Assembly: GCA_963978905.1 (NCBI GenBank)
Contig: OZ022259.1
Location: 1,488,001 to 1,552,000, forward strand
Direction of reading: 5' to 3'
DNA: 64,000 nt
DNA from: Trichostrongylus colubriformis
Lineage: Eukaryota; Nematoda; Chromadorea; Rhabditida; Trichostrongylidae
The notes beneath the pieces are model-generated. The model had not been told where the DNA came from. It did not search any database and was given only the letters and a program-made list of their open reading frames with translations. The translations under genes were made by a program, and so were the position numbers. This document shows, in pieces, positions 47,401-56,459 of the stretch. Positions within the stretch are counted from its first letter, which is position 1. Each line of letters begins with the position of its first letter.

Positions 47401-49466
47401 TAATCAAGTCCGACCAATATGTGCGGATTTTGATGTTCTCCTCGAACACGTGGATTACACACGCAAAGTTCGTTCAGTTGGAGAAATTGTTTGTCTTCTG
47501 GTGACAGTTTCACCGATGAAAATCCATTCGTAATTATCGGTTTTGTTTGTGCTCTTATGATAAGTTCCATGCCATAAGCAGTACATATTTTGAGCGTTAC
47601 AACACTACTTTGAAACTTTTCCGTGTGTCCGCCGATGCCAGACATGGCACAAATCTCAGAAGATTCTTTGGGAAGTGCGAGGTCATATGCCGTTTGTTCC
47701 CTAATGAGAGTTTTCTGAGCTCCCGTATCGAAAAAGAATAGTATTTTTTCGAATTGGTTTGTGTTGTTATTCCAGACGCTACCTTCTGCGGTCATTAAGA
47801 CAATCTGTTCCTTGTTTCTGGAATCATCATTGCCCGTGTAGTCAGAGTTAACGCAGGCGTTATTGGCCGTTGGCCTACCTGGCCAGGGTCTATTATTTCG
47901 TGCGTCATTTGAACGGTTATTAGTCCACGGCTGCCTTTCTCCTTTATTGTGGAAGGGGTTATTCTGTTCTGGCTGACCATTTGTTCTAGGTTGGAAACCT
48001 GATCTTTGTCTGTGTTCATTGCCAGAACCAGAGCTCTTTTGCGGCGGACCTGAGGCAAAGCACAAGCTGATGTCATGCATCTGCCTACAGCGCGGGCAAT
48101 TGTGCTTGGGGCATTCGCTGCTTTTGTGGCTGTCGGTGAAGCATTTCCAGCATCGCTGCTCTTTTTTCACCACGTTCCTTCGTTCGTTGATGTCTACCAC
48201 AGTTCGGCAGACGTTCGATGCGTGACTGCCGTTTTTGCAAAATACGCATTTTGTTGATTCACTATCAGATTGTTCTCTGTAGGATCTGACCTTTTTCCCG
48301 TTAAGGTCATGTTTGGGAAAATTCCGTAGTCTTGACTCTACGTATTTTTTTGCTTCAATTTGCTTTTCTAGCTCGTCCATTATGTCGTCAATTTTGACTT
48401 CTTCCTTTTCTTGAGTTGCAATAAGGACATTTTTCACTATGCTGTATGGAAACTTCTCGAGTATCTTCTCGGTCCATAAAGCGTCTTGCGCAGAGCGTAT
48501 GTCTTGACCTGCTGATACCATTTGGTTGATTAGCATTCTGATTTTGTCAAAGACATTGTTGCAGGCGTCCGCATTATTTGCTGCTGGACGCATATCGATT
48601 AACTTCTGTACCACCTTTGCTCTGTTTATGGGCTTGTTGCCATACTTTTTCTTCAGAGCTTCGGTCATCCAACCATAATTTTTTGGCAGTAGTTGTATAC
48701 CCTTCACAGCGATTTCCGCTTTTCCGCGAAGGCTGTCTTTAAGGAGTAACATTTTTTCAACTGTGCTCAACACTTTGTTTTCATGTACAAGTGTTTGGAA
48801 AACTGCCCAGAACTCTGGGAATTCTTCCTCGTCGCCGTAGAATTTTGGCATTTGTAACTGACTCGGTTTTAGTGTGCGACAGATTACATCCTCTGTGTCA
48901 CATATGTTGTCAGAAAGATCTTCTGACAACCACGCGGAGTCATGCTCGCAAATAGAGCTATTATCGAGCTCTCCTGAGGGATGCTTTTTCAAATTGACAT
49001 CCTTTTTTGTGTCGGATGTCTTATGATTTTTATTTGGGTTCACTTCGCTTCTTTGCGGGTCGACCCCCAACACTTGAGCGAGTTTATGCAGCTTGTTTCT
49101 GCTTTCTGTTAATCGTGCTTCTAACACGTATATCATTTCATTGGCACGGGCTATCTTTTCCGTGAACTGATATTCTAAATCGATATCTTCGATTTCATTA
49201 ATAAGGTCTTTTTTGTTACCCTTAGTTTTTGAATCGTCGAACTCTTTCTCGAGTTTGTCGACGAGAGATTGCAGGGAATCCCTACTTGATTTGATGATTT
49301 TTATTCCTCCAGCAATTAGGTTCACTGCGTTAGAATACTCATCGTATTGCATACGGTCATCGCCCTCGGGATTTATTTCCTCTGTGTACGATGTGTATTT
49401 ATCGAGAAGAGTGTTAAGCGTTTTTGCGCTGAATCCAATAGGTTTCTTATGGAAAATCAGTGTCAT
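41481..49466 (-). CDS. Gag-protease-RT-RNase H-integrase-envelope polyprotein (2661 aa)
   Basis: One uninterrupted frame, start 144 nt after the primer site, ending in two stop codons. Residues 1-400: gag, with helical segments. 407-469: Cys/His knuckles (CVFC, CWKC, CPRC). 580-583: protease DTGA. About 890-1130: reverse transcriptase with YVDN at 1015-1018. About 1180-1320: RNase H, with D1185 and D1258. Integrase: H1510, H1515, C1545, C1548, then D1581, D1640 and E1692. From M1969 comes an envelope: signal-like segment, short ectodomain, membrane segment about 2075-2098, a second signal-like segment about 2133-2148, then a Cys-rich ectodomain with a fusion-loop-like Cys/Gly cluster at about 2267-2285, and a hydrophobic C-terminus about 2600-2645. 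The envelope resembles phlebovirus Gc-type class II fusion proteins, as known for Tas and Cer7. YVDN instead of YVDD occurs in nematode relatives to my knowledge. How envelope is separated from pol (splicing or proteolysis) is not visible. Confidence 0.95.
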   Translation of the reverse strand: MTLIFHKKPIGFSAKTLNTLLDKYTSYTEEINPEGDDRMQYDEYSNAVNLIAGGIKIIKSSRDSLQSLVDKLEKEFDDSKTKGNKKDLINEIEDIDLEYQFTEKIARANEMIYVLEARLTESRNKLHKLAQVLGVDPQRSEVNPNKNHKTSDTKKDVNLKKHPSGELDNSSICEHDSAWLSEDLSDNICDTEDVICRTLKPSQLQMPKFYGDEEEFPEFWAVFQTLVHENKVLSTVEKMLLLKDSLRGKAEIAVKGIQLLPKNYGWMTEALKKKYGNKPINRAKVVQKLIDMRPAANNADACNNVFDKIRMLINQMVSAGQDIRSAQDALWTEKILEKFPYSIVKNVLIATQEKEEVKIDDIMDELEKQIEAKKYVESRLRNFPKHDLNGKKVRSYREQSDSESTKCVFCKNGSHASNVCRTVVDINERRNVVKKEQRCWKCFTDSHKSSECPKHNCPRCRQMHDISLCFASGPPQKSSGSGNEHRQRSGFQPRTNGQPEQNNPFHNKGERQPWTNNRSNDARNNRPWPGRPTANNACVNSDYTGNDDSRNKEQIVLMTAEGSVWNNNTNQFEKILFFFDTGAQKTLIREQTAYDLALPKESSEICAMSGIGGHTEKFQSSVVTLKICTAYGMELIIRAQTKPIITNGFSSVKLSPEDKQFLQLNELCVCNPRVRGEHQNPHILVGLDYYYQLVPPNSISLQMPSGLHIAKTIFGPSIHGRGILSTKQLANTAQSDGRSLVSNDLENDAVLQQLTVINEPTEAELLNKLFELQDLGISPNELIREENTFSYYQMYSKRIQFNNGIVTAPLPLKDNVVDLTDNYAIAYRRLISLWKHLQANKEQQKCYTQTFQDYISTKVVECADENTPDSVGCYYMPHSGVWRPAKAKPLRIVFDASSKRCGQLSLNDTIYTGESFVNKIHDILIASRTGKIILLCDIQAAFTQIRLQEEHKDLCRFLWFKDANKSPTRDNIQEYRFTRLPFGLTASPSILNMVILAYLNHKNTEIAKEIMDHLYVDNILLRANTAEEALQKYKDSKAIFAEIGMNLREYISNSSEVNAGIPENDRLKGTVIKLLGVEYNIETDEFQGNIQITQKDRLTKRDIVSQLNSTYDPIGMMGPLLIKMKSLMREIYDTAIEWNDPVSSELRRRWNNACQEVNNVSIRIPRAITNLDDVGKDYTLWIFCDASKIAIAACAYLQDSATNVVSQLISGKTRLTPKKTVQTIPRLEMLAILIGMRLAKTLLNKLGTNNSTLCIASDSEIALAWLKSTRKLSPFVTNQKERILRIKQVVEETGKTTVDFYYVPTHYNPADAGTRGLTACTIANHDWVRGPRWLEKGPKCAPLRSIENVKESGDIFNTDEATQPDMIISNLMVTTPNQPLIDTTRFSRYTRVLRVLAMVGKTLSKWVHQCNLNRSTNIIVKNLSVFSQAQQICSEDIANAEKLLLASEHRNINLEELRRRFPHMSIVRDQNEVIRYESRIRNAILPHDTKWPIYIPNNSDLARLLVEHTHRTNAHCGKDHVLALIRQRFWMPQPSRVIKKLLKNCVTCKRCHGLPFGAPDMPPLPKDRVVIAKPFQNVGCDFLGPYDSKKMTKMYVCLYTCLTTRAIHLEVVENMTATAFLNSFTRFISRRGVPKLIRTDCGTNFKLGQAVIENLFQNNDTNDHSVMSYSASEGIKWVFNPPSAPWMGGVWERLVGSVKRCFSKAIGRKKLTFTEMATAITRIEAIINTRPLTKVSLTDLDEIPLRPIDFLQGNMKFALPSATQLSDWSDRDFDPQLIQTISQAKEAIVSSETIAAKFWEKWNVEYLTAMRDSHTKNLDQPRHVSKYPQLGEIVIIEQDYLPRGNWFYGKIIELIKSADGMIRSAKVKMPNRAVLHRPLNKIYPLEIRSCGETVEEGLDADQTVTQSRSREEDNNGEPNTAELTTPLRPSRRNPERASKSRAYDVIQNYERHLDSPSSQASTYFSKWTMLTIFLFVISSVSADNSLICADGSAVVNIQNASFELCFNRECRIFTNAARKLVLKIPASPLHKLATVSTRILKSNSTETVECPPTAFCEHASQLMTTSLIGNPHCWPIGAIATIAITAYILGAIILLCVRFIHQLVNKRSTDTQTAQEIVIMNSFNPRPLSVYTRITTTVAILAMLGISEACQQGYMRHTVEMVCNNRGNCSYEYNQEVLFNHIHSELCINARYENKTIGVIKIRQKPLQLTCSKVSQYFTRETRHQIFHITRCAEAGSCTQNRCNTLKPHENIEELRKVSKYPGYSACENTCGGLLCGCFLPVSACSFIKVAHIPTSKSIYEVVNCEEWIPLIEFEVEFKVHKLESNRQVTLMPYITQSFEEISLTVISIQKPDTPLFDQRYAVSEKDALIIPNNFELPVRCTTADMAANHFVNCSNQMVCNCKSYKTPKTCHCPQHSIKDVRAEVENRLPIYTPVVEISSKNWQIYAHSTKSEVTLAIKSSILINSAEFVVEQKCFIELSPVTGCYKCQEGAEVTAFCTTALESVVTVQCENTAFTIDCDPSNRTTKVALQFSKALITQKCFVICDKTEILLKLKGQLHYHVRYFPQTVFDDSNNYATTWPSFKDFHFPDLEPVVNVLKNKWKVTLLALGVTATALGITYMFGPVAIIIILRIIGSIIQIVVEVAKEVAIRTTIWLQKILK

Positions 49467-49610
49467 TTCGCTTTTCTTCTCTTGTTCTTATTAGTTTTTT
49501 TTTGGTTCTTGTTCTCAACGGATTTTCCGGAGTAGGTGTTACCGATTATGGTAAAGTTTTCCAAGTTTCGACGGATTTAACCGGAGAAACGGGAATATAG
49601 GCTTGTTTTA

Positions 49611-49622
49611 GCCGATGCACCA
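49611..49622 (-). other. Primer-binding site, tRNA-Gly type
   Basis: On the element strand TGGTGCATCGGC begins 3 nt after the 5' LTR. It is complementary over 12 nt to the 3' end of nematode tRNA-Gly(GCC) (...GCCGATGCA plus CCA), from memory of that tRNA. Glycine tRNA priming is familiar among BEL/Pao elements. Confidence 0.75.
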
Positions 49623-49625
49623 AAA

Positions 49626-49882
49626 TGTCCCGCTTTGTGGGGATCTAATAGTGTTCCCAGAGTGTTTGCCTCTGTAGAAACAATACCGTGGTGGTTGGAA
49701 TATTTATTACTAGTAGACACCTGTAGTAGCCAGGCAATGGTACAAGAACCCCGTATCAGCGGGCCGTGTTGCTTTTATACGGACCCTTACTGATACGGGG
49801 GAATAAGGGGCATGTGATAAAGAGGGTCAAAAGGTTAAGCATACTCTAAAAAGGGGGTCGAAGGGTCACGCGGAGCGAGACA
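49626..49882 (-). repeat. 5' LTR of the BEL element (257 bp)
   Basis: TG...CA ends, same length and sequence as 40479-40735. On the element strand a TATAAAA box (49773-49779 on plus) sits inside the inverted repeat CCCCGTATCAG / CTGATACGGGG (49790-49800 and 49749-49759). AATAAA follows at 49703-49708 (plus coordinates). Confidence 0.96.
49749..49800 (-). promoter_or_regulatory. LTR promoter: TATA box within an 11-bp inverted repeat
   Basis: The TATAAAA box at 49773-49779 lies at the centre of a perfect 11-bp inverted repeat, with 30 bases between the arms. Transcription of the element should start about 25-30 bases downstream, near 49745-49750. Confidence 0.75.
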
Positions 49883-49887
49883 ATTCG
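49883..49887. repeat. Target-site duplication, right copy (attcg)
   Basis: attcg directly after the right LTR, identical to 40474-40478. Confidence 0.95.
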
Positions 49888-51040
49888 TACGGCAGCATTA
49901 TGATGAAACTCGATCTAGAGCTGTTTAGGACTGGAAATCATTCATACAAAGCCATGTAGGCAATTTCAACCGTTTCCTGAAACCGATTCCCCATGGCTGG
50001 CTATGGGAATTCAATACAAGAGCCACTTATGCGTCGAGTGCTATTAGGATATAAGGTTAGCGAGCAAATAAAGCGTGCGAACGAGTGGCAACCGCTGCGC
50101 GTAACGAATAAAAAGCTCTGAAAACTACGAAAAACTCTCAAGCCGATGAACCAAACGAGCTGTGCGTTGTTGTCTTTGAAGTACTACTGGGACTAGTTGT
50201 TGCCCTACAGTATTTGACAGTAATGAAGGAGCACACTTGATCCGAAAGGCAGAATTCGAAAGAACTTCTCCATAGCTGATCAAGACCTCAATCATGGTTA
50301 TTAATGAGAGCAATAGGGATGATGTCCGTCGCCTAAAAGATACGAACGTAGAGGTGCAATGTAGAGCAACAGAGAGAAGAAACAATGAAACAGTCAAAAG
50401 ATTTTCGAAATAGTACTCCCTTCATGAGGGAGGACGTGATTTCGCACCCTCTGCATCACTAGGGAGTGATGTACTAGATGGGAAGAGCAGCTGAATAAGC
50501 TAGCCGTAAACGTAGCCCTGCGCTCCACAGCTCACTCGTTCATGTGAAATCGTACGAACAAGTCGCAACCGAGCAAAGTGACAGTAAAAACCCAAATATA
50601 CGTCTTCTTTGTAGCGAAACTCGCACTGAATTACGCGCGAGCGCTATGCGATTCTGCCGTTCACCCCGAACGCTTCATACCTAGTTACCCATGCGATATT
50701 CAAGTCGACGTCATTGTAATCTGACGTCTCGTACGGCAAATTTGATTTCATTCATGATAATGTGAAATACGTAGCGCAACAATTAACAACAAATGGATGA
50801 ACCAATAATCAATAAATAGGAAAATAAACGAAAGGATAAAAATAAAAAGAAGTTTATAATAGAAAAAAATCTAATTTCACTAAAATGCTCACAATGAAAT
50901 ACACACTGTCAAAGCACGATGTCAAGAAGTCGTGTGTGCAAGTGCAGCTTGTCCCAAATGCCTGGGCCATGTAATAAACTTATGGTAGGATTGACAAGTG
51001 ATTTGGATTCATCCGACTTCTACCAGACCTCATGGCATAG
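49888..51040. other. Anonymous DNA
   Basis: A 90-codon minus frame at 50125-50397 has no recognisable motif. The stretch 50760-50930 is AT-rich. Nothing else seen. Confidence 0.45.
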
Positions 51041-51044
51041 ATAG

Positions 51045-51283
51045 GGGTGTGTTCCCTTATGTCAGGATTTCGCAGCGCGGCAAGCGGCGTGCGACGCGAT
51101 GTGTGCGAGCTATGCACGCCGCCATAAAAGGGTCTATGAGCGATTACACGGTAATGCTAGGGGCGCCATAAACAGTTGATTTGCAGTCGCTTGAAGACTC
51201 AACCAAAAGCTCCTTCGACCTTTCGCATCGCCTCGCTTGCTACACGCCACTAAGCGAAATCCCGACATAAGGCCGCGTTCATA
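51045..51283 (+). repeat. Foldback MITE, copy 1 of the 236-239-bp family
   Basis: Ends cccttatgtcaggatttcgc (left) and gcgaaatcccgacataagg (right) are inverted repeats. The internal text gcggcgtgcgacgc, tgtgtgcgagctatgc and atgctaggggcgc is shared with the copy at 61392-61627, which lies in the opposite orientation. No coding capacity. Confidence 0.75.
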
Positions 51284-51289
51284 CATTGC

Positions 51290-53860
51290 GCCGACAGGGC
51301 ATGGCTGCAATCACAGGTAGTCAGGCAGAGGGGCACGGAGAAAGTGCAGAGACGCAAGCAACGAGACAGTGTGGAATATGCGGCGACGCAGAGACACGAA
51401 GCCACCCCCTGCCGCAAGCACCGCCAAGTATGAGCGCGGCCTGAATGTACACACCCGCATGGACAGTGTTTCAGCTACGCGGCCTTCCCCTGCCTCACTT
51501 GCTCTGCTGAGGATTAAAGAATTTTGAATACAAATAATCCTTACTGTATATAAAGCGCTACGTTTGTCTGTGCGTCCGTCCCTCCGTGCGTCTTTCACCA
51601 GATCAGGTATTGTATAAAAAACGACGTGTGAAAATGGGGACAAGTTTGGGATGGGGAGGGCATGGGACAAGAAGTAAAGAGAACACATAAATAAAGTTAA
51701 GCGCCGCCCACGGTGGGTAGGACGTGCACTGTCCCGTTTTCAGATCGAAAACTGCTAACTGGATTCCAATGTGCCCCAAACGTGGGGATAATATGAATTT
51801 AGGTCGGAACGAGATTTTGAAGATCATGAAAGAGGCCTGGGCATGGTGGGTGGAGCGCGCCTCGAGTGCACCCTTACAGACTCATAACTACGTCATAACA
51901 CAGCTTTAAACCAGGAAAAATCGGTAGAATAAAACTACATCCAGACTATCTTGGACACACCCAAACTGAGCGGAGAACCGCCCACAATGGGCGGAGCGTG
52001 TTATAATCTATGAGAAGATTGTACAAAAAATCAATGCCGATGGATCTTGACGCCCATGGTGTTGCGAGCACAGTAATGTGCGCCAGCCAACTAGTGAATT
52101 ATGACCAAGATCAGTCCATTAACGGTAGGGATTTCGAAGTGAATGGCAATCAGTATGATGGCATGGACCCTTGTCTCGGTCGAAGCTTTTTGATAGCCAT
52201 TGAGCGAATAAAATAGACGATTATAAGGAAAACATCGACGGCAGCTGTTCCGACGGAAACCCTGGCAACTAATGAAAAAACTGATATAACTGATCGTCGA
52301 TGTTGTCGTGATTGATTTGAAGGTCCTGCATGGAAAAATAAACAAGCGTTGTTGGAAAATCATGATAAATGGTTAGGTGGCGCATGCACGCTCACAGAAG
52401 AAACACTAATGATCGCACAGCTGTCAGAGAGATTTCGACGGTGTACAAACGAGCGAGCAAATGGCAACAGGAACTGAAAGCCGGGCACTCAGCTCGGCAT
52501 GTGTAAAACCTCCCGGCTGAGGAAAAAGTGCAGATTTCATATGAATTCCACAAACACCAGCCAACCAGCACTGCATGCATGCATAGAGTGAACAATATTG
52601 CATATAAAGTGGATAATTAAATTCCTAAAATGGTAGAGTGCTTATCGAAAAACTCACTCAACTCACAGCGCCCAGCAAGGAAACAGGGCAGTGGGCGAGG
52701 GCAAAGGAGAATTTACTTGGAAAATCTGGACACACACGTTGAAAGAGCGAGCGGAAAAGCTTTCACGGAATTGGACGTGAAACTGAATCAAAACAGTCTA
52801 TGTGGACTGATTCTGCGAGGATCCTTCAAAAAGTGAAAAAGAAAAAGAATTTTGCGGTGATGGCATATGAGCAGGGGCACATTATCCTGGACAAGCAGAG
52901 GACTTCTGTAAATAGCAATAGTAATGATAAACTTTAAAAATATTATAATTTTACGACCTCTCCTCTTCTTTAATAGAGACCAACGACCCTCCTTCTATTT
53001 ACCTGATTTGGCCATGAAGGAAAGCGTAGATGAACCGCATATGACCTTTTTGAAATCCCACCAACACCTTCCTCCGGTCGCGTTGTATGTACAGCATTAC
53101 TATCGCATTTATAGAGCAACTGATTCCACTTCTCGGATAAACTAGCGGAAAAAATCCACTCGAAATGGTGAGCTAGGATAGTTACCTATTTATTTTATTT
53201 TTCTCTTTCGGTTGAAAGGGGGGATGCTGACTGGTTGTGGGGTGCAGGTCATTACCACCGAATTCGGGTCAAAGTAGCTCATGCTTGCAAGTGGCTCATA
53301 TCTCAGACAATGACTCTCTTAACATCCCTACTAGGGGATACCTGCATCTTCCGTAGGGTTGGCCAGCATCCGGACTAGGGAAGGGCAAATGGGTGCCAGC
53401 TGGCAGTTTTTATATTTTGGCATACATCTATAGTGAAGGTTTACTGATAAACGGCTTTTGATCAAGGTTGTCCCTCCCGAGCCCTCACTGGCTTTTAACT
53501 GTACGTAGCCATCACCATATTTCGCAGCACTTTCAACTCAAATTTCCCATAATCCTCTTTTCTCACACTTTTTCCTATTTAGGCATAGAATTACGGGAAC
53601 GACTGTCTGGTTTATTCTTTCGCTGTAAAAACATGCATTCTGCAAGTGCACACGAAACACGTCCCATTTCGCGTCCACTGTTACATCGTTCGGGAAAAAA
53701 TTGTTATACGTATAAATACAAAAAGACCAACGAGGAACAGCGGCACAAAGGAAAAGGATCGCCAGGAAGACCTCTCATGAAAATCAACAGATTCTTTCAG
53801 GAAGGGCAAGGATAACGTGGGAATGTGTCGCTTTCTTGGGTTAACGTTCATGGTGTTAGC
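51290..53860. other. Anonymous DNA, no supported gene
   Basis: Frames of 125 codons (51311-51688, minus), 90 codons (52091-52363, minus) and 115 codons (53468-53815, plus) show no motif. At 51978-51997 the text ccgcccacaatgggcggagc is an inverted pair of the GC box. Confidence 0.4.
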
Positions 53861-53864
53861 TTAC

Positions 53865-54021
53865 CCCAGGCATCAGCTATTGCTGTGGAATATGTGAAAA
53901 TGAGGACAGTCCCTCGAATAGCCTCACATGCACCTGTTAAAGCAAGGCATGCCCCAAAGCCTTCCCGTTTGTGGCTGGCAATCGAATACATCGACGATCC
54001 CAATGGATTTACCGATGCCAT
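53865..54021 (-). CDS. Possible first coding exon, unknown membrane-type protein
   Basis: On the minus strand an ATG at 54019-54021 opens 52 codons ending at a good donor (GGG|gtaagc, intron starting at 53864). The peptide has a Gly/Ala/Cys-rich and then a hydrophobic stretch (about residues 24-50). An acceptor-like ttcttttgcag lies about 50 bases upstream of the ATG, and could receive an intron or a spliced leader. The plus strand is also open here (53825-54163) with an acceptor-like ccccag at 53864-53869, so the strand is not certain. No family recognised. Confidence 0.33.
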
Positions 54022-54169
54022 CACTTTTTTCTTTTTATTTCTATCTATCAATCCGATGAATTTGCCCTCTCAACATCTGCAAAAGAATCAAATGCCCAAT
54101 AAAGTCCAGAGAAGCAAAGCCAACAGTGGAATAGGTGACCTGGACAAGGACGGTACCGAATAATTGAAT

Positions 54170-56015
54170 TCGGAGGGATAAAACGTCCGCGGGGCCTTCT
54201 TGAGAGACGGTTTGGGGGACTTCAAGCAGCATTTCATGCCAAAACTCCACAATCACTTAAACAAGTACACAATTATAAGAGGAAATGGAAAGAATAGAAT
54301 GACAGGGTCGAAGGGACAAAAAACAAAAAAAGAAGAATCAAAATGCCTTCGTATTATGAAATATAAAAATACAAAGCGAAAGTACAGCAATGACTTGAAA
54401 AAACAGAGGCAAGGACATTATGAAGATTCAAATTAAACTCACGGCGGCTTGAAAGCAAGAAAACCGGCTGCAATATAGAACTTCAAATTCTTTTGATTTA
54501 CAGTGGTAATTATAGCCATCTGTTCCCACAAAGAATGCGTAACACATGTGGGAAATGTAATACAGCACGAATAGGTTGCTTATCCATTTAATTATCATAA
54601 AATATTCAGCGAATGTCCTATTCAAATCGTCTATTAAATACACAAAACTCTATGTATAATGAAACTATTATTGCTGGTATTATGACAATTAGCAGTTAAG
54701 TTTACATTTGAAGGCGCTCTTCGTTTTAACCAGATTAATCTGTACTTTTCTGATCGGTACAGTGCACCATCACGGGGCCTAACACCTACGAGGGCTAGTT
54801 ATTAGTCTGAGCTAAAGGGGTGTGGTTAGCGTGGACACGAGCGAATGTGCAGCCGTTATGTCGCAGAAACAAGAACATAGCCTGCAGGGTTATCCAAGGA
54901 ATAACTACTTCAAGAAGGTAGGTCAACTACTCTGAATACCATGAACTGCACCTTTAGAAGAAATTAGAACTGTGCAATTAGGTTAGCAGGCATGAACAGA
55001 TTAAGCGAACAATAAATTTACGAAGGCAGTTCGATGTTCGAAAAAAGTGAACTATGGATAGCTGCGCCAGGCTCAGTCGAATTTTTTCACTTGCGCACGT
55101 CAGACTCTCCTGTGGCCTCTGGAAAGATTAGTGAAACACCCATAACGCCGATTGTTGCCTTTTACATTTATTACATGAGCTTGACTCATGTGGAACATTA
55201 AAAAAACATCTTGCGAATAAACAAAACAACAATCAAGGGTCTTTTCCGACTTGAAACAATAATGTTCAGCGGTACAGCTAACGACGGGTAGGAATAAGGC
55301 AGTATCAACCATTTGAAGCAGAAGCAGTGGCAAAAACAGAGTTTAATCCGATCGGGGCTTTCCCGACTCTAATCGGGACCGAGAAAAGTGACTTCCAAAT
55401 AATTGGTCTATTTCGAATCATACCAGAAATCAGGATTAATTCTCTTCAGAAGCACCGAACGCTGTGCATAATCATATAGAGAGCGCATGCAAGATTGTGG
55501 CTTCTAGTGCCCCGTAACTGATTGCTAATCTTAAAACCGCACTTTTCAAATTCTCTTCGGAAAGGTGCAAAAGTGATTAACAGGCTCTTGTCATCTGTTC
55601 AGAATCCCTCATAACAGCAACATGATCCACAAAAACGAAGCAACGCGAAGGCGCTCAAGCAGCCACACCCATTGTCTCGTGAATTATCGGGTTTTCCCTT
55701 TTCGGGAACGAGTTGTAGAGCTTTATGACCGATAAATTGTTCACGAGACGAGTAGTGGGGACGTGAAATTTCCAAATGGTTAGGGTTGTACATATTATAC
55801 TCAGATCAGGGGCTTGGTCATGGGTCATCTACTGCACCTGTACTCGCGATCTGCTTCGTGAGCAGAGTTGAACAACCGGTATTCGGTTGCTCAGCACTGA
55901 TGTACTGCAGACATATCGACCACTGCTTCATTGTAACATTAGCACAATTCGAAATGGACGACTGCTTCCGATTATTACATGAGGAATCGCGGTACGTTAG
56001 GCTCGCACAGGAAAT
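54170..56015. other. Anonymous DNA, no supported gene
   Basis: Lys-rich AT-biased frames (54200-54436) and others of fewer than 80 codons; none supported. Nothing else seen. Confidence 0.45.
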
Positions 56016-56019
56016 ACTT

Positions 56020-56450
56020 AAAGGAACCGTCCACGGAATGAGTTTTTGTGTTACCCATATTTTTATGTTCTATTTGCCTAATGTGAGTGGCATGCAAAGT
56101 CTCATGCGAAAAATGTGAATTCGGCTAAGATACAGCACCAAAAAGACTCGGCCCAGTGGGCGGGGCCTCCGAGCAAGTGTCCACCCCGTCGTCCGCCGCG
56201 GTCGGGGACACATTGCAAGAACAGAAAGTTACGTAGACAGTCGACTCTCCATTACCAACCGCGACGGACGACGGGCCGGGCTTTTACTCGGAAGCCCGCC
56301 CACCCGACCAAGAATTCGGGGAGCTGCATCTTGACCGTATACTCACTTTTTCGCGTGAAACTTTGCGTGCAGCCCTTATCAGACAAGTAAAGTTCAAATA
56401 TAAGGGTAACAAAGAAACTAATTTTACCGTGGACATTTCTTTTGAACACG
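56020..56450. mobile_element. Foldback element of about 430 bp with GC-rich centre
   Basis: The left arm (aggaaccgtccacggaatga, gttacccatatttttatg, ggcatgcaaagtctcatgcg) and the inverted right arm (aagaaatgtccacggtaaaa, gttacccttatatttgaa, gcacgcaaagtttcacgcg) align at moderate identity. The centre is GC-rich with its own inverted pair, gtgggcggggcctccgag against gtgggcgggcttccgagt, around 56156-56305. Frames here (55786-56118, 56115-56390, 56363-56683 and minus copies) are by-products. End points are approximate. Confidence 0.65.
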
Positions 56451-56459
56451 AGTGGTCAC

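Larger units (their letters stand above)
40479..49882 (-). mobile_element. Complete BEL/Pao LTR retroelement with envelope, 9404 bp
   Basis: An intact element in minus orientation: 5' LTR 49626-49882, primer site 49611-49622, one gag-pol-env frame 49466-41481, a second frame 41324-40884, purine-rich tract 40750-40736, 3' LTR 40735-40479. LTRs begin TG and end CA, and a 5-bp target duplication flanks them. The RT motif YVDN, the H-H-C-C plus D-D-E integrase and the single frame carrying RT, then RNase H, then integrase place it in BEL/Pao. The envelope is of the phlebovirus-glycoprotein type known for Tas and Cer7-like nematode elements. LTR copies appear identical base for base and the long frame has no break, so the insertion should be very recent and may be competent. 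Confidence 0.97.

Noticed and set aside
47204..47449. Frames of 60-103 codons on both strands inside the retroelement
   Set aside because: They overlap the intact gag-pol-env frame in other phases and are shadows.
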